Part shown: positions 1 to 10,245 of the stretch, piece after piece | How the letters are laid out: each line of letters opens with the position of its first letter | How positions within the stretch are numbered: position 1 is the stretch's first letter | Assembly: GCA_025093985.1 (NCBI GenBank) | Contig: JACAAK010000004.1 | Span: 1,178,001-1,242,000, forward strand | Reading direction: 5' to 3' | DNA: 64,000 nt | Source: Calvatia gigantea | Taxonomy: Eukaryota > Basidiomycota > Agaricomycetes > Agaricales > Lycoperdaceae | The notes under the pieces: model-generated | Told to the model about the DNA's origin: nothing | Databases searched by the model: none | The model's input: the letters and a program-made list of their open reading frames with translations, nothing else | Made by a program: the position numbers and the translations under genes

Positions 1-2145
1 ATCATTTGACATCATCGAACAGAACTTCCCATGATTATGCCTTTTCCACTCGTCTTTTACGACTTGTTGAAATGTTGCATTATTTCATCGCCACTCTGGA
101 TTATTTCATAAGAGAAATTGCATCAGTACCTTTATCCAGAATTCTTTATATGAATATCCTCGTCCTTGAGCGTAATACTCGGACTTGACGGAATTGTTAG
201 TCGTCCATTACGATGCTACTCTATGACTTCTCATCTCATGATGATAGTTGTCCTCCTTCGAAAGAAGTTATGAGGCTCTAAGATTCATTAGAGAAACCTC
301 TACAGTATAGCTGACAACGGCCAATGTCACAACTGATTATGGAGGAGAGTTTGTCTAAACGAGAGCAATAGCAAATATTCGTGGCATGAATAACCCACTT
401 AAACCTCCTACTCCCAATGCTTTCGCAATGGTTGACGTAGAGAGACTGATCCACACTACACCTTGAGAGCCTAAAAGCTTTATGGCAACGGAAATGTCTT
501 ACCCGTCTCAGTGATAGTTTAAGCGTTGACTAGAGCATAACGCGCCAGTCCAAGCGTTTATAGTGGAAGACACTTAATTGTGTAAATCAAGGGATAAACC
601 ATTAATTTGGTTCTGTACTGTGGGTTTGGCTTCGCGGCGCATCAGTTAACATGATGACCGCCCAAACACGATCGCTTATTTGAGATGTAACATACCTCGA
701 TCGTTTGATCAATGAGAACTTTTAAGTTCAAGTGGCACACAGAAAGGCTTAATGTTCTACGAACAATCCACAATTGGATGCCTTACTCGATGAGAGAATA
801 TACCCTTAAACGTCATGATTCAGCAACTGGATAGCAGTAACCAGTTCATTTGCAAAGAAGAGAGCAAAACCTGCACGAAGCAAGAAGTGGCTACACTTCT
901 TTATCTGCCATCTTTGGATGTTGCAGGATATATTCCATTAAACTCCACGATCACCTCCTGATTCCTTTCCATTTCCATTCGAGAAATCTCCACCCACCAT
1001 ATCCTATGTCTTATGCTGACATATTCGCCAATTTAATGCATAAGATGCGCATCCTTTACAGGATATCTACCACTTTTGACACACCACACTTCTGTGTCAC
1101 CACTAAGGTGGAACGACCATTGTGGAGGAGTTATAGAATAAAATGCTGGTTAATAACGCATTGCACAATTGAACCTGACTAGGAAAGACCACACTGTTCA
1201 TTATGTGGGTCACCTACAGGAAGACTATAATGGATTAGGTGTTCAATTTCAAAGAAGAACTCGTTTGGACTCACCGACTAGAGTTGGACAAGCATAAGAC
1301 TTGCTACGCGTTCAACGCTAGCGTCTACCAGAAAAGCGCAATAGCTCGGATAGATCATCCTAAAAATATGTGATGGTTATACCTCCATATGAGCTTTCGC
1401 CTCGCATAGCTTAACAAACTTGCGAGAAAATTCTTTTATTTCTGGAATTGCATCAATAATGATCCGCCATTAACAATGCGCGTTGACATTTAAATCGAAA
1501 AATACTCGTCGCTGAGGGAGGAGTACAGTAAAACTAGTTCTTAATCACTGGTGAATAACCGCATATGATTAAAGCTTTCAATGGCTACACTTCGCCGGTC
1601 CGTCTTAATTGATGTGCACCGCAGTGGTTCGTAACATGATAAACACTCTCTAAGCCCTAAAAAGCGATATGATTGAGTAACATGTGTTAAGAAACTTAAC
1701 ATGCTGAAAAGCATGGAGGAGAACAACGGATACAGTATTCTTACTCCAAATCCGATGACCGCCTTATCCTGCGCTTTACAGCAAAGGAACTTCATTAAAG
1801 TTGAAGGCATCGCTTTTGTGATTTAATTCTCCAGTTATCCGCGCATGTGAGAAATGCTTAGCATTGATAACAAAACTGCTTTTGCAGACTGGATGAGAAG
1901 ATACACTGGAATAATCTGACGGGCTTCAGCTTACCAGATAAGAAGAGAGTTTGAATGACACCAGACGAGCACTATATGTGTTACGTGGAAGGAATCTTTA
2001 ATCCTTGATTGAGCTGGATTTCAATCCACCTTCATACGATTACACTGGATTTTATCTGCATTTTCCAAAAACCACTTCGTCGACCTCGCTTTGGCAATAA
2101 AGTCTAACGGCCTTGCAACTAGCTGGCTCGAGTGATTGCCGCAAC

Positions 2146-2604
2146 ATGATACTGATTCCTACGTCATCGCGAGCCCTCCTCTTCGGAGTTGATGGGAAAA
2201 ACACAAAGGATATGATATTCCTTTCCGCCTTCTTACGAAGACGCTTGGATAAAAATATTAGGTTTAGAAATATTCCTTTCCACCACAGTCGCTGGAAAAA
2301 TATATTCATAGGACTTTCAATTGTTCCTATCGCCTCTCGTGAGTCGCTGATAAAACAAATGGGGAGTTATCCCCGCCGACGTCTCGAAATGAGCGTCTTA
2401 GGCAAAAATAACATTAGGAAATTATTCCTTCCTCCTTTAACAAGTTGTAGGAGAAAATATTATGAGGTTTACGCTTTTACCTTTCCACCTCTTATGAGTT
2501 GTTGGATAAAACAAATCAGGAACATATTCCTTCATACTCGATCTAGAGTCAACTGTAAAAATATGGCAGGAACTTATTCCTTTCGCAAGATAAAAATAAG
2601 ATAG
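2146..2604 (+). other. Conserved open frame across the internal hairpin array
   Basis: An ATG-initiated frame of 152 codons runs through the tandem array of copy A. The same frame is open in copy B (10245 down to 9877), where a TAA replaces a CAA codon shortly before the Tc1 insertion. The translation is made of units of about 15-19 residues with recurring Lys-Asn, Arg and Pro-Leu-x-Ser patterns. It matches no family I know. The frame may be open only because the DNA repeat lacks stops in this phase, so I do not call it a gene. Confidence 0.2.
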
Positions 2605-2885
2605 GGTCTAACGATCCTTTCTCTCTTTTACAAGATCGAGGAAAAACTTCATAGGTTTTGAATGTAACCTTCCACCTCTTCGTGAGTCTACGGTAAAACA
2701 TCTACATGGAATTTATCCATCCACCTCAATTCGAGAGTCTGGAAAAATATATAGGGTCAACTTCAAGATCCTTCCACCTCTTTGGAGTAGAATGGAAAAA
2801 CAAATAAGGGACTTAATCATTCCTCCCTCCTTTTCGGAGTAGATGGGAAATAACAAAAAGTGTGTATGCATTCCTTGGGACTGAA
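2150..2885 (+). repeat. Tandem array of ~60-bp imperfect palindromic units (copy A)
   Basis: About a dozen degenerate units of roughly 50-65 bp follow each other. A typical unit has a CCACCTCTT-type block, a GAGT block, a GGAAAAA-type A-run, then a small inverted repeat such as AGGAAATTATTCCT. The units vary in length and sequence but keep this order. The same array is present in copy B, split by the Tc1 element. It is the most structured part of an otherwise non-coding internal region. Confidence 0.7.
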
Positions 2886-3548
2886 TCCTTAATCCGCATC
2901 AGCTGAAATGCCTTTTGCATGGAGGAAAATTGCATGAGACCACTTTCATTTGTGAATCCATTAATTTGGAATTTGTTCGAGTCAAAATCAGAACAAGGCT
3001 TGTAGCATCATTGCTCCACTGGCTCATAGGACTGCCGCGGCTGATTGATCTACATAACCACAAAGTGACGGCCTTGGTTACGCTGGCTTAAAACTGCCGC
3101 TTTCCTGATCTCACAATAATTGCACGCTGAATAAGCAAAAATGGTTTTTGTATTTCGCACCTACGTGGAAAAACAGATTTGTTGAACACTTTGAAAGAAT
3201 TGCCGTTTACAATTTCTGGAGGAGCCTTCTTAGGCTTTCCTTCTCCTTACTCTTAGACGAAAGTCGCAGCGAGTTAGTCGCGGGAGTTTAAAGTTGAGTT
3301 AAAGGACATTTGATAGCTTGAAGCAATTGTTGTTGCGTCCTTTATGGCCATCATAGCAAACGCTAGCATCAATTCCTCTCCGCTACAGGAATCCTTTTCC
3401 AACTTTCAAAAGCTAGTTAATTCTGCATGATCGTTGATGACTCCGACATTTGATGTTCGGCTCTGCCGCTCTTTTGTTGAAGATTCCAATGTCTAAGTTT
3501 GGTTTCAATACCGCTAGATTATTGAAGTGTTAATCTTCCCCCCTTCAA

Positions 3549-3559
3549 GTGAGGAGGAG
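3549..3559 (+). other. Polypurine tract of copy A
   Basis: The sequence GTGAGGAGGAG lies directly before the 3' LTR, where plus-strand DNA priming occurs in LTR retrotransposons. The same tract adjoins the 3' LTR of copy B. Confidence 0.65.
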
Positions 3560-4104
3560 TGTTGAATCTCGCCCCATACCACTACGTTGGTTCAGTCTAT
3601 TTATAGCTGAAACAGGGTTCAAGTATTTCACCTTCAGAGGGTCGATAATAACGGACCATCACGGACTACGTACGCAGTAGTTGTACCGCCCTTCTGGTAG
3701 TCAGTTATTCACTCTGCATGGAATCTTCTAGTACATGCGTCATACACAGTATGCTCCACTTATGCTACTGGTAGTTAGACCTCACCCGTATAAGGGTTTA
3801 GAGTGCACAGACCAGGGATATTAGTATATATACCCTATGTAGCATTGTCGTATGTAGACGCCTTTTAGGTAGGCCTTTGGGCTAAGACACTATGTCTTCT
3901 CTCCTCTACGCTAGCTTCTCTAAGCATCGCTTCCCCTCTCCTCAAGACTCTCTGAGTACGCTGGTATAAGCAGGACTATGTCTGCTACCATACATCTCTC
4001 CTACTGGACCGTCTCCTGGATGAATATGACTACCCTCCACCGCTGACGCCTACACGCTTAGGTAGTGTGAACTTATATTGGGATGTCTACTCGTTCTCTC
4101 AACA
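3560..4104 (+). repeat. 3' LTR of copy A (545 bp)
   Basis: The LTR starts TGTTGAATCTCG and ends CTCTCAACA, the usual TG...CA ends. It is a diverged reverse complement of both LTRs of copy B. Many differences are CpG in copy B and TpG or CpA here. A TATA-like stretch (TATATATA) lies near 3826-3833. Confidence 0.85.
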
Positions 4105-4184
4105 ATTACATAATGGCTGATGTAATGAGTGGAACTGAAGAATAGTCTGAAGTAAGTCCTTACAAAGAGGGTATATGCACAACA
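4105..4184 (-). repeat. Fragment of the copia 3' LTR
   Basis: Read on the minus strand from 4184, the sequence begins TGTTGTGCATATACCC and matches the start of the copia 5' LTR (17468 downward) with one difference seen in about 80 bp. It is cut at 4105 by the insertion of copy A. The remainder of this LTR should lie left of the window, beyond the 5' end of copy A. Confidence 0.8.
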
Positions 4185-4206
4185 CGCCCACTCAGTGAAC
4201 ATTCAT

Positions 4207-6748
4207 TTACATGAGACCAAGAGCATGAGTGAAAACAGAGAACTTCGCATGAGGAAGAGCCTTGGTAAGAATGTCGGCAGGCTGTTCATCAGTGGGAATG
4301 TAAGAAGTTGCAATGTGACCAGTGTCATTGCGATCACAAATGAAGCGGTACTTGGTATCAATGTGCTTGGTGCGCTCATTGATGTTGCCAGTAGTAATGA
4401 GTTGAATAGCAGACTGATTGTCGCTATGAAGAGGAGTGGGGGATGTGATTGGAAGATGGAGAGAATCAAAGAGATTTCGGAGCCAGAGGGCTTCCTGACA
4501 TGCAGAGGCAGCTGCAATGAATTCAGCTTCAGTAGTCGAGGTTGATACACAGTTTTGCTTCCGTGATGCCCAAGTGATAGCACCACCTGCAAGACAAGAG
4601 ACATAACCAGTAATAGACTTGCAATCAGTATGATCACCAGCCCAATCAGAGTCAGCATACAGGATGGGCTCATCAGGACCTTCACCAGCTTGATAGACAA
4701 GCTTGTAGTCACTAGTACCTCGAAGGTAGTGAAAAATACGCTTCACGGCCTTAATGTGGACATGACCAGGGGCTGCCACATGACAAGATACAATGCCCAC
4801 TGCATAGGCAATGTCAGGGCAAGTGCAAACCATTGTATACATGAGCGATCCAATCATGCGTTGATACTCAGTAATGTCGACTTCAGGCTCAGAGAGCATA
4901 GGAAGGGAAAGGCCAGACTCCATAGGGGTCTTGACTGGGCAACAGTCAGCCATACCGTGACATTCGAGAATGTCTTCAATGTATTGGGACTGCGAAAGAG
5001 TAACCCATTTACGATCTTCACTCTGAGTGACCTCCATTTGAAGAATCTATTTCACCCCACTGAGATCCTTCATGTCGAAATGTGACTGAAGATTGGACTT
5101 GGTGTTGTTGATGATGTCGAGATCAGCAGAGATAACGAGGAAATCGTCAACGTAGACAGTGATGATGATAAGGGTACCATCTTCCAGCTTCGTGAAAACA
5201 CCATGATCAGAAGCACTTCGTGTGTAACCCATAGACTCTAATTCTGCCTGAACCTTCTTGTACCACTCATGACTGGCCTGCTTGAGGCCATAGAGTGCTT
5301 GGTTGAGTAGCCAAATGTAGCCATCAGGGGCGTCGACACTGGAAGGGACCTTCATGAAAATCTCCTCATCGAGATCTCCATTTAAGAAGGCAGACTTCAC
5401 GTCCATCTGGTGAATGTGCCAGCCATGCTTTGCGGTGAGAGCAAGGAGTGTTCAGATTGTGGAGTGCTTGGTCACAGGAGCATAAGTTTCATTGTAGTCA
5501 ATACCTTCGACTTGTGAAAAGCCTTGGGTGACCAAACAAGCCTTGTAGCGTTCGACCTGACCATCGGCACCAACTTTGCACCTAAAGACCCATCTACAGC
5601 TGACGATACAACGGCCATTAGGTTTCGCAACTTCAGTGTACAGTCCCTTCTTCACGAACTTCTCTAATTCCTCTACCATGGCCTGCTTCCAGTATATCGC
5701 GTTGGGGCGAGCCATCGCCTCCTCATATGTGACCGGATCACATTCAAGCAATGCAGTTTGGGCTGATTCATCACCCACTGAAGCCTGAGCAGACCTGGGA
5801 GATGCCCCAGGAGTGTCTTCATCTTCAACCTCCTCTACAGCTGTCATACCCTTCGGAGTGCCTGGATTTCGCTGGTAGGAGCTTCGTTGATACCTTGAAT
5901 CATCATCCTGTACAGGTGCGTGCCGGTTTCTCAGAGAACGATGGACTTCGGGAGGTGGCACAGGAATTGGATAAGGAGAGGTAGAAGTTGACGAATTGGC
6001 CGGTTTCTCAATGTTTCCAGATGTGGCAGAGGTGCGTACCCCTGTTTTCGAGGCTGCCAAATCCGAATCTGAAGTCGGTTTGGCCGCACATACAGCCATT
6101 CTCGCATTGGAGCGATTTGAGCAATCTGGAGTAGGGGGAGAAGGATTTGCGATTTCCGAGGCATCGGCTTGTAATTTCGGGGCGGTTTTGGTATCGTTAG
6201 AGACGCCTGAAGCTGCCAAATCCGCCGCAATTTGTTTTGTGTTCGTAGCCGCCCTAGAATCGAAGTTATTGCCGTCCGAAGTTGGCCCTTCTTTCCCCTC
6301 TTCTCCTTTCACCTGGAAAATCGTGTTTTCATCATCTGGAGCACCTGGAACGTCAGGATTTACATCAATAACCACCCTAGAATGTTCCACCTCACTTCCT
6401 TCATCAAACTGAACATCCCATGATTCAAAAATCCAACCTAAGGGACGATGGAGGAGGATATAGGCCTTCTTGTGTTGAGAGTAGCCAAGATGTACACAGT
6501 GCAGGGACTTTGAGCCAAACTTGGCTCTCTTAGACTTCGGAATGAGTGCGTGAGCATCACAACCGAATACTCGAAGGTGAGAGATGGAGGGTTTGTTGCC
6601 AGTATAGGCCTGGTGGGGTGTGATGTCGTTGTCAAGGGCTCTAGTGGGAACTCGGTTGAGGATGTAGGGTGCATATGTGACGGCATGTGACCAGCATGAC
6701 TCCGGGAGTCCTGATTCCTTCAACATAGTCCGAGCCATGTCAAGGATG
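4207..6748 (-). pseudogene. Copia pol, 3' part (integrase C-part, RT, RNase H)
   Basis: The frame continues the integrase directly after copy B (DMARTML, then LNRVPTRAL and HLRVFGCDAH). A disordered linker, a reverse transcriptase with LNQALYGLKQA and the catalytic YVDD, and an RNase H with ADSDWAGD, TEAEFIAA and SDNQSA follow. One frame is kept throughout, but a TGA at 5454-5452 and a TAG at 5049-5047 break it. Several residues at usually conserved places look like CpG transitions, for example Cys and Thr where copia RTs usually read KARLVAQGFSQ, and His for Arg in KQASHEWY. This is a decayed pol with no function expected. Confidence 0.92.
6744..6748. other. Target-site duplication of copy B, left copy
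   Basis: GGATG here is repeated at 15093-15097 on the other side of copy B. Removing copy B and one GGATG restores the copia integrase frame across the junction (NRTIL followed by DMARTML). Confidence 0.9.
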
Positions 6749-7294
6749 TGTTGAGAGAACGAGTAGACATCCCAATATAAGTTCACACTACCTAAGCGTG
6801 TAGGCGTCAGCGGTGGAGGGTAGTCGTATTCATCCGGGAGACGGTCCAGTAGGAGAGGCGCGTGGTAGCGGACATAATCCTGCTTATACCAGCGTACTCA
6901 GAGAGTCTTGAGGAGAAGGGAAGCGATGCTTAAAGAAGCTAGCGTAGAGGAAAGAAGACATAGTGTCTTATGCCAGAAGGCATACCCAAAGGGGTCTACA
7001 TACTACAATGCTACATAGGGTATATATACTAATAGTCCCTGGTCTGTGCACTCTAAACCCTTATACGGGTGAGGTCTAACTACCAGTAGCATAATGTGTG
7101 CATACTGTGCATGTCCGCATGTACTAGAAGGTTCCATGCGTAGTATCTACCTGCTACCTACAGTGCGGTATCCTACATGCGTAGTCCATCAATAGATGTC
7201 CGTTATTATCGACCCTCTGAAGGTGAAATACTCGAACCCCGTTTCAGCTATAAATAGACTGAACCAACGTAGTGGTACGGAGCGAGATTCAACA
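6749..7294 (-). repeat. 3' LTR of copy B (546 bp)
   Basis: On the plus strand it runs from TGTTGAGAGAACG to GAGATTCAACA. It is nearly identical to the 5' LTR at 14547-15092. Its plus-strand start lies immediately beside the GGATG duplication in the copia integrase. Confidence 0.9.
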
Positions 7295-7305
7295 CTCCTC
7301 CTCAC
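7295..7305 (-). other. Polypurine tract of copy B
   Basis: On the minus strand GTGAGGAGGAG directly precedes the 3' LTR. It is identical to the tract in copy A. Confidence 0.65.
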
Positions 7306-7899
7306 TTGAAGGGGGGAAGATTAACGCTTCAATAATCTAGCGGTATTGAAACCAGACTTAGACATTGGAATCTTCAACAAAAGAGCGGCAAAGCCGAACA
7401 TCGAATGTCGGAGTCATCAACGGTCATGCGGAATTAACCAGCTTTTTGAAAGTTGGAAAAGCATTCCTGTAGCGGAGAGGAATTGATGCTAGCGTTTGCT
7501 TATGATGGCCATAAAGGACGCAACGACAATTGCTTTTGAGCTATCAAAGCCTAAAGAGGCTCCTCCAGAAATTGTAGACAGCAATTCTTTCGAAGCGTTC
7601 AACAAGTCTGTTTTTCCGCGTAGGTGCGCAATACAAAAACCATTTTTGCTTATTCAGCATGCGATTATTGTGAGATCAAGAAAGCGGCAGTATTAAGCCA
7701 GCGTAACCAAGGCCGTCACTTTGTGGTTATGTAGATCAATCAGCCGCGGCAGTCCTATGAGCCGGCGGAGCAATGATGCTACAAGCCTTGTTCTGATTTT
7801 GACTCGAACAAATTCCAAATTAATGGATTCGCAAATGGAAGTGGTCTCATGCAATTTTCCTCCATGCAAAAGGCATTTCGGCCGATGCGGATTAAGGAT

Positions 7900-8257
7900 T
7901 CAGTCCCAAGGAATGCATACACACTTTTTGTTATTTCCCATCAACTCCGGAAAGGAGGGAGGAACAATTAAGTCCCTTATTTGTTTTTCCATACAACTCC
8001 TAAGAGGTGGAAGGATCTTGAAATTGACCCCGTATATTTTTCCGGACTCTCGAATTGAGGCGGATGGATAAATTCCATGTAGATGTTTTACCGTCAACTC
8101 ATGAAGAGGCGGAAGGTTACATTCAAAACCTATGAAGTTTTTCCTCGATCTTGTAAAAGAGAGAAAGGATTATTAAACCCTATCTTATTTTTATCTTGCG
8201 AAAGGAATAAGTTCCTGCCATATTTTTACAGTCGACTCTAGAGCGAGTATGAAGGAA
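7900..8257 (-). repeat. Tandem ~60-bp array of copy B, part 1
   Basis: These are the same degenerate palindromic units as at 2510-2885 of copy A, in reverse complement. The array is cut at 8258-8259 by the Tc1 element and continues at 9867. Confidence 0.65.
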
Positions 8258-8259
8258 TA

Positions 8260-8471
8260 CAGTAAGGGACAAAACCATTCCAATGTTTTGAACTTTTCAG
8301 AAGATCAGCTCATAACTCAAGGACTACTGTGGCTGTGCACTTCCTAATTTAATTGTAGATAGTCCAGTATCTTATCTAATCATATGCAAAGTATGATTAT
8401 GTAATCCTTTGTTTTGGGGGAGTTATTAATTAATTAATATTTTAAGTACATTGGAACAGTTTTGTCCCTCT
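8260..8471 (+). repeat. Left terminal inverted repeat of Tc1 element
   Basis: The 212-bp repeat carries AGGGACAAAAC plus TTCCAATG near its outer end and the same about 21-bp motif, inverted, at its inner end (8449-8471). It also contains the AT-rich TTAATTAATTAATATT stretch. It is nearly identical to the reverse complement of 9653-9864. Confidence 0.93.
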
Positions 8472-8552
8472 CAAATTCTGAGCACATGACTTCGTTTATT
8501 GCAATCAAATAAATACAAATAAAATCATGTGACCATGTAGGGTGATGTATAA

Positions 8553-9626
8553 ATGGATGTGCTTATTCTCAGGTGCAAATTAACTCCCCCACTATACCTT
8601 TACAACTATATGCGCTCTCTTTCCTCTACTCAGACCAATAGAGTCCTCTCTTACCTGGACCAAGGGAAATCTGCTCATCATATTGCTTCTATTACTGGTC
8701 TGGGAGTCAGTACTATTTCTAGGATTCGCTCCAAACATAGATCAACACTTTCCAAATCTGTTGGTGGCCGCCCATCTAAACTTTCTCCCTCTGATATCCA
8801 CTATTCTGTTCGCCTCATCACCTCTCGCAAGGCTGACAATGCCTCCCAAGTCACCAAATCACTTCAAAATGTTATTGCCCAGCCTGTATCCACCAAAACA
8901 GTGCGCAGGGCACTCAGAGGAGCTGGAATGAAGGCTGTAGTCAAGCGGAAACGACCTAAACTTACTGCTGTCCATAGGAGGAAAAGGTTGGAGTGGGCAG
9001 AAGCACATGTTAACTGGACCCTGGAGGACTGGAAGAGGGTTATTTGGACAGATGAGTCCAAAATCAATCGGTTTGGATCAGATGGAAGGGTTTGGGTATG
9101 GAAAAAGGCAGGAGAGGGGCTGAATGATAGATTGGTTGAGGGAACAGTCAAGTTTGGTGGAGGAAATGTGATGATCTGGGGTTGTATGCTGTGGGATGGA
9201 GTGGGGTTTGCCACTAAAATTGAAGGGAAGATGGATGCTGACCTTTATGTTCAAATTTTGGGGGATGAACTAAAGAGGAGCATCAGGTGGTATGGGAAGA
9301 ATGAGGAGGATATGGTCTTCCAACAGGACAATGACCCCAAACACAAGAGCAAAAAGGCTACAAACTGGCTAGATGAGTCTGAATTGGAGGTTATGGTATG
9401 GCCCCCACAGTCTCCAGACCTTAATCCCATTGAACATCTCTGGACTCACCTCAAGAATAAGCTGGGAGAGTATGATACTCCTCCTGATAGCATGAATACC
9501 CTATGGGAGAGGATACAAAAGGAGTGGGATGACATAGAACCAGAAGTGTGTCAGAATCTGATAGAGAGTATGCCTAGGAGGGTCCAGGCAGTTTTACAGG
9601 CCAAGGGAGCTTATACCAGGTACTAG
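8553..9626 (+). CDS. Tc1-family DD34E transposase
   Basis: The 357-residue protein catalyses cut-and-paste movement of the surrounding element into TA sites. An N-terminal helix-turn-helix region (about residues 25-130, with two paired-type segments) should bind the terminal repeats. The DDE_3 catalytic domain follows, with D167 in WTDES, D259 in QQDNDPKH and E294 in NPIEHLW. Exactly 34 residues separate D259 and E294, the Tc1 DD34E signature, and the WPPQSPDLNPIE block is classic for the family. The start is ATG; Met20 (MRSLSSTQ) is a possible alternative and closer to typical Tc1 proteins. There are no internal stops or frameshifts, in contrast to the decayed host elements around it. Confidence 0.95.
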   Translation: MDVLILRCKLTPPLYLYNYMRSLSSTQTNRVLSYLDQGKSAHHIASITGLGVSTISRIRSKHRSTLSKSVGGRPSKLSPSDIHYSVRLITSRKADNASQVTKSLQNVIAQPVSTKTVRRALRGAGMKAVVKRKRPKLTAVHRRKRLEWAEAHVNWTLEDWKRVIWTDESKINRFGSDGRVWVWKKAGEGLNDRLVEGTVKFGGGNVMIWGCMLWDGVGFATKIEGKMDADLYVQILGDELKRSIRWYGKNEEDMVFQQDNDPKHKSKKATNWLDESELEVMVWPPQSPDLNPIEHLWTHLKNKLGEYDTPPDSMNTLWERIQKEWDDIEPEVCQNLIESMPRRVQAVLQAKGAYTRY

Positions 9627-9652
9627 AATACCCATTTTGTATATAAATTTCA

Positions 9653-9864
9653 AGAGGGACAAAACTGTTCCAATGTACTTAAAATATTAATTAATTAATA
9701 ACTCCCCCAAAACAAAGGATTACATAATCATACTTTGCATATGATTAGATAAGATACTGGACTATCTACAATTAAATTAGGAAGTGCACAGCCACAGTAG
9801 TCCTTGAGTTATGAGCTGATCTTCTGAAAAGTTCAAAACATTGGAACGGTTTTGTCCCTTACTG
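9653..9864 (-). repeat. Right terminal inverted repeat of Tc1 element
   Basis: It is the reverse complement of 8260-8471 with one mismatch seen, near base 18 from the outer end (the first copy of the 21-bp motif). It ends GTCCCTTACTG directly before the duplicated TA. Confidence 0.93.
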
Positions 9865-9866
9865 TA

Positions 9867-10245
9867 TGTTCCTGATTTATTTTGTCCAACAACTCGTAAG
9901 AGGTGGAAAGGTAAAAGCGTAAACCTTATAATATTTTCTCCTACAGCTCGTTAGAGGAGGAAGGAATAATTTCCTAATGTTATTTTTGCCCAAGACGCTC
10001 GACTTGAGACGTCGGCGGGGATAACTCCCCAGTTGTTTTATCAGCGGCTCGTTAGAGGCGATAGGAACAATTGAAAGTCCTATGAATATATTTTTCCAGC
10101 GACTGTGGCGGAAAGGAATATTTCTAAACCTAATATTTTTATCCAAGCGTCTTCGTATGAAGGCGGAAAGGAATATCATATCCTTTGTGTTTTCCCCATC
10201 AACTCCGAAGAGGAGGGCTCGCGATGATGTAGGAATCGGTATCAT
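9867..10245 (-). repeat. Tandem ~60-bp array of copy B, part 2
   Basis: The array continues after the Tc1 element with units such as GAAAGGAATA...TATCC. On the minus strand it holds the same open frame as copy A (10245 to 9877, 122 codons), which ends at TAA just before the transposon. Confidence 0.6.

Larger units (their letters stand above)
1..4104 (+). mobile_element. LARD-like LTR retrotransposon, copy A (5' part outside window)
   Basis: This is the 3' part of a long LTR element on the plus strand. It has a polypurine tract at 3549-3559 and a 3' LTR at 3560-4104. Positions 1-3559 match, as reverse complement, copy B at about 7295-12450 once the Tc1 insertion there is removed. No gag or pol domain can be read in either copy. 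The element is inserted into the 3' LTR of the minus-strand copia element, which stops abruptly at 4105. Copy A has lost many CpG sites that copy B keeps, so it looks older or more heavily mutated. The 5' LTR, and the matching target duplication of 4105-4109, would lie left of the window. Confidence 0.8.
8260..9864 (+). mobile_element. Tc1/mariner DNA transposon (1605 bp), apparently intact
   Basis: The element is bounded by inverted repeats starting CAGTAAGGGAC and is flanked by duplicated TA dinucleotides (8258-8259 and 9865-9866). Copy A keeps the empty site at the matching place (about 2519-2534), with a single TA. The terminal repeats are 212 bp long and I found one mismatch between them. 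A single uninterrupted transposase gene lies between. Every hallmark of an active or recently active element is present. Confidence 0.95.

Noticed and set aside
2150..2885. CRISPR-like repeat array
   Set aside because: This is a eukaryotic transposon interior; units are degenerate, contiguous without unique spacers, and vary in length.
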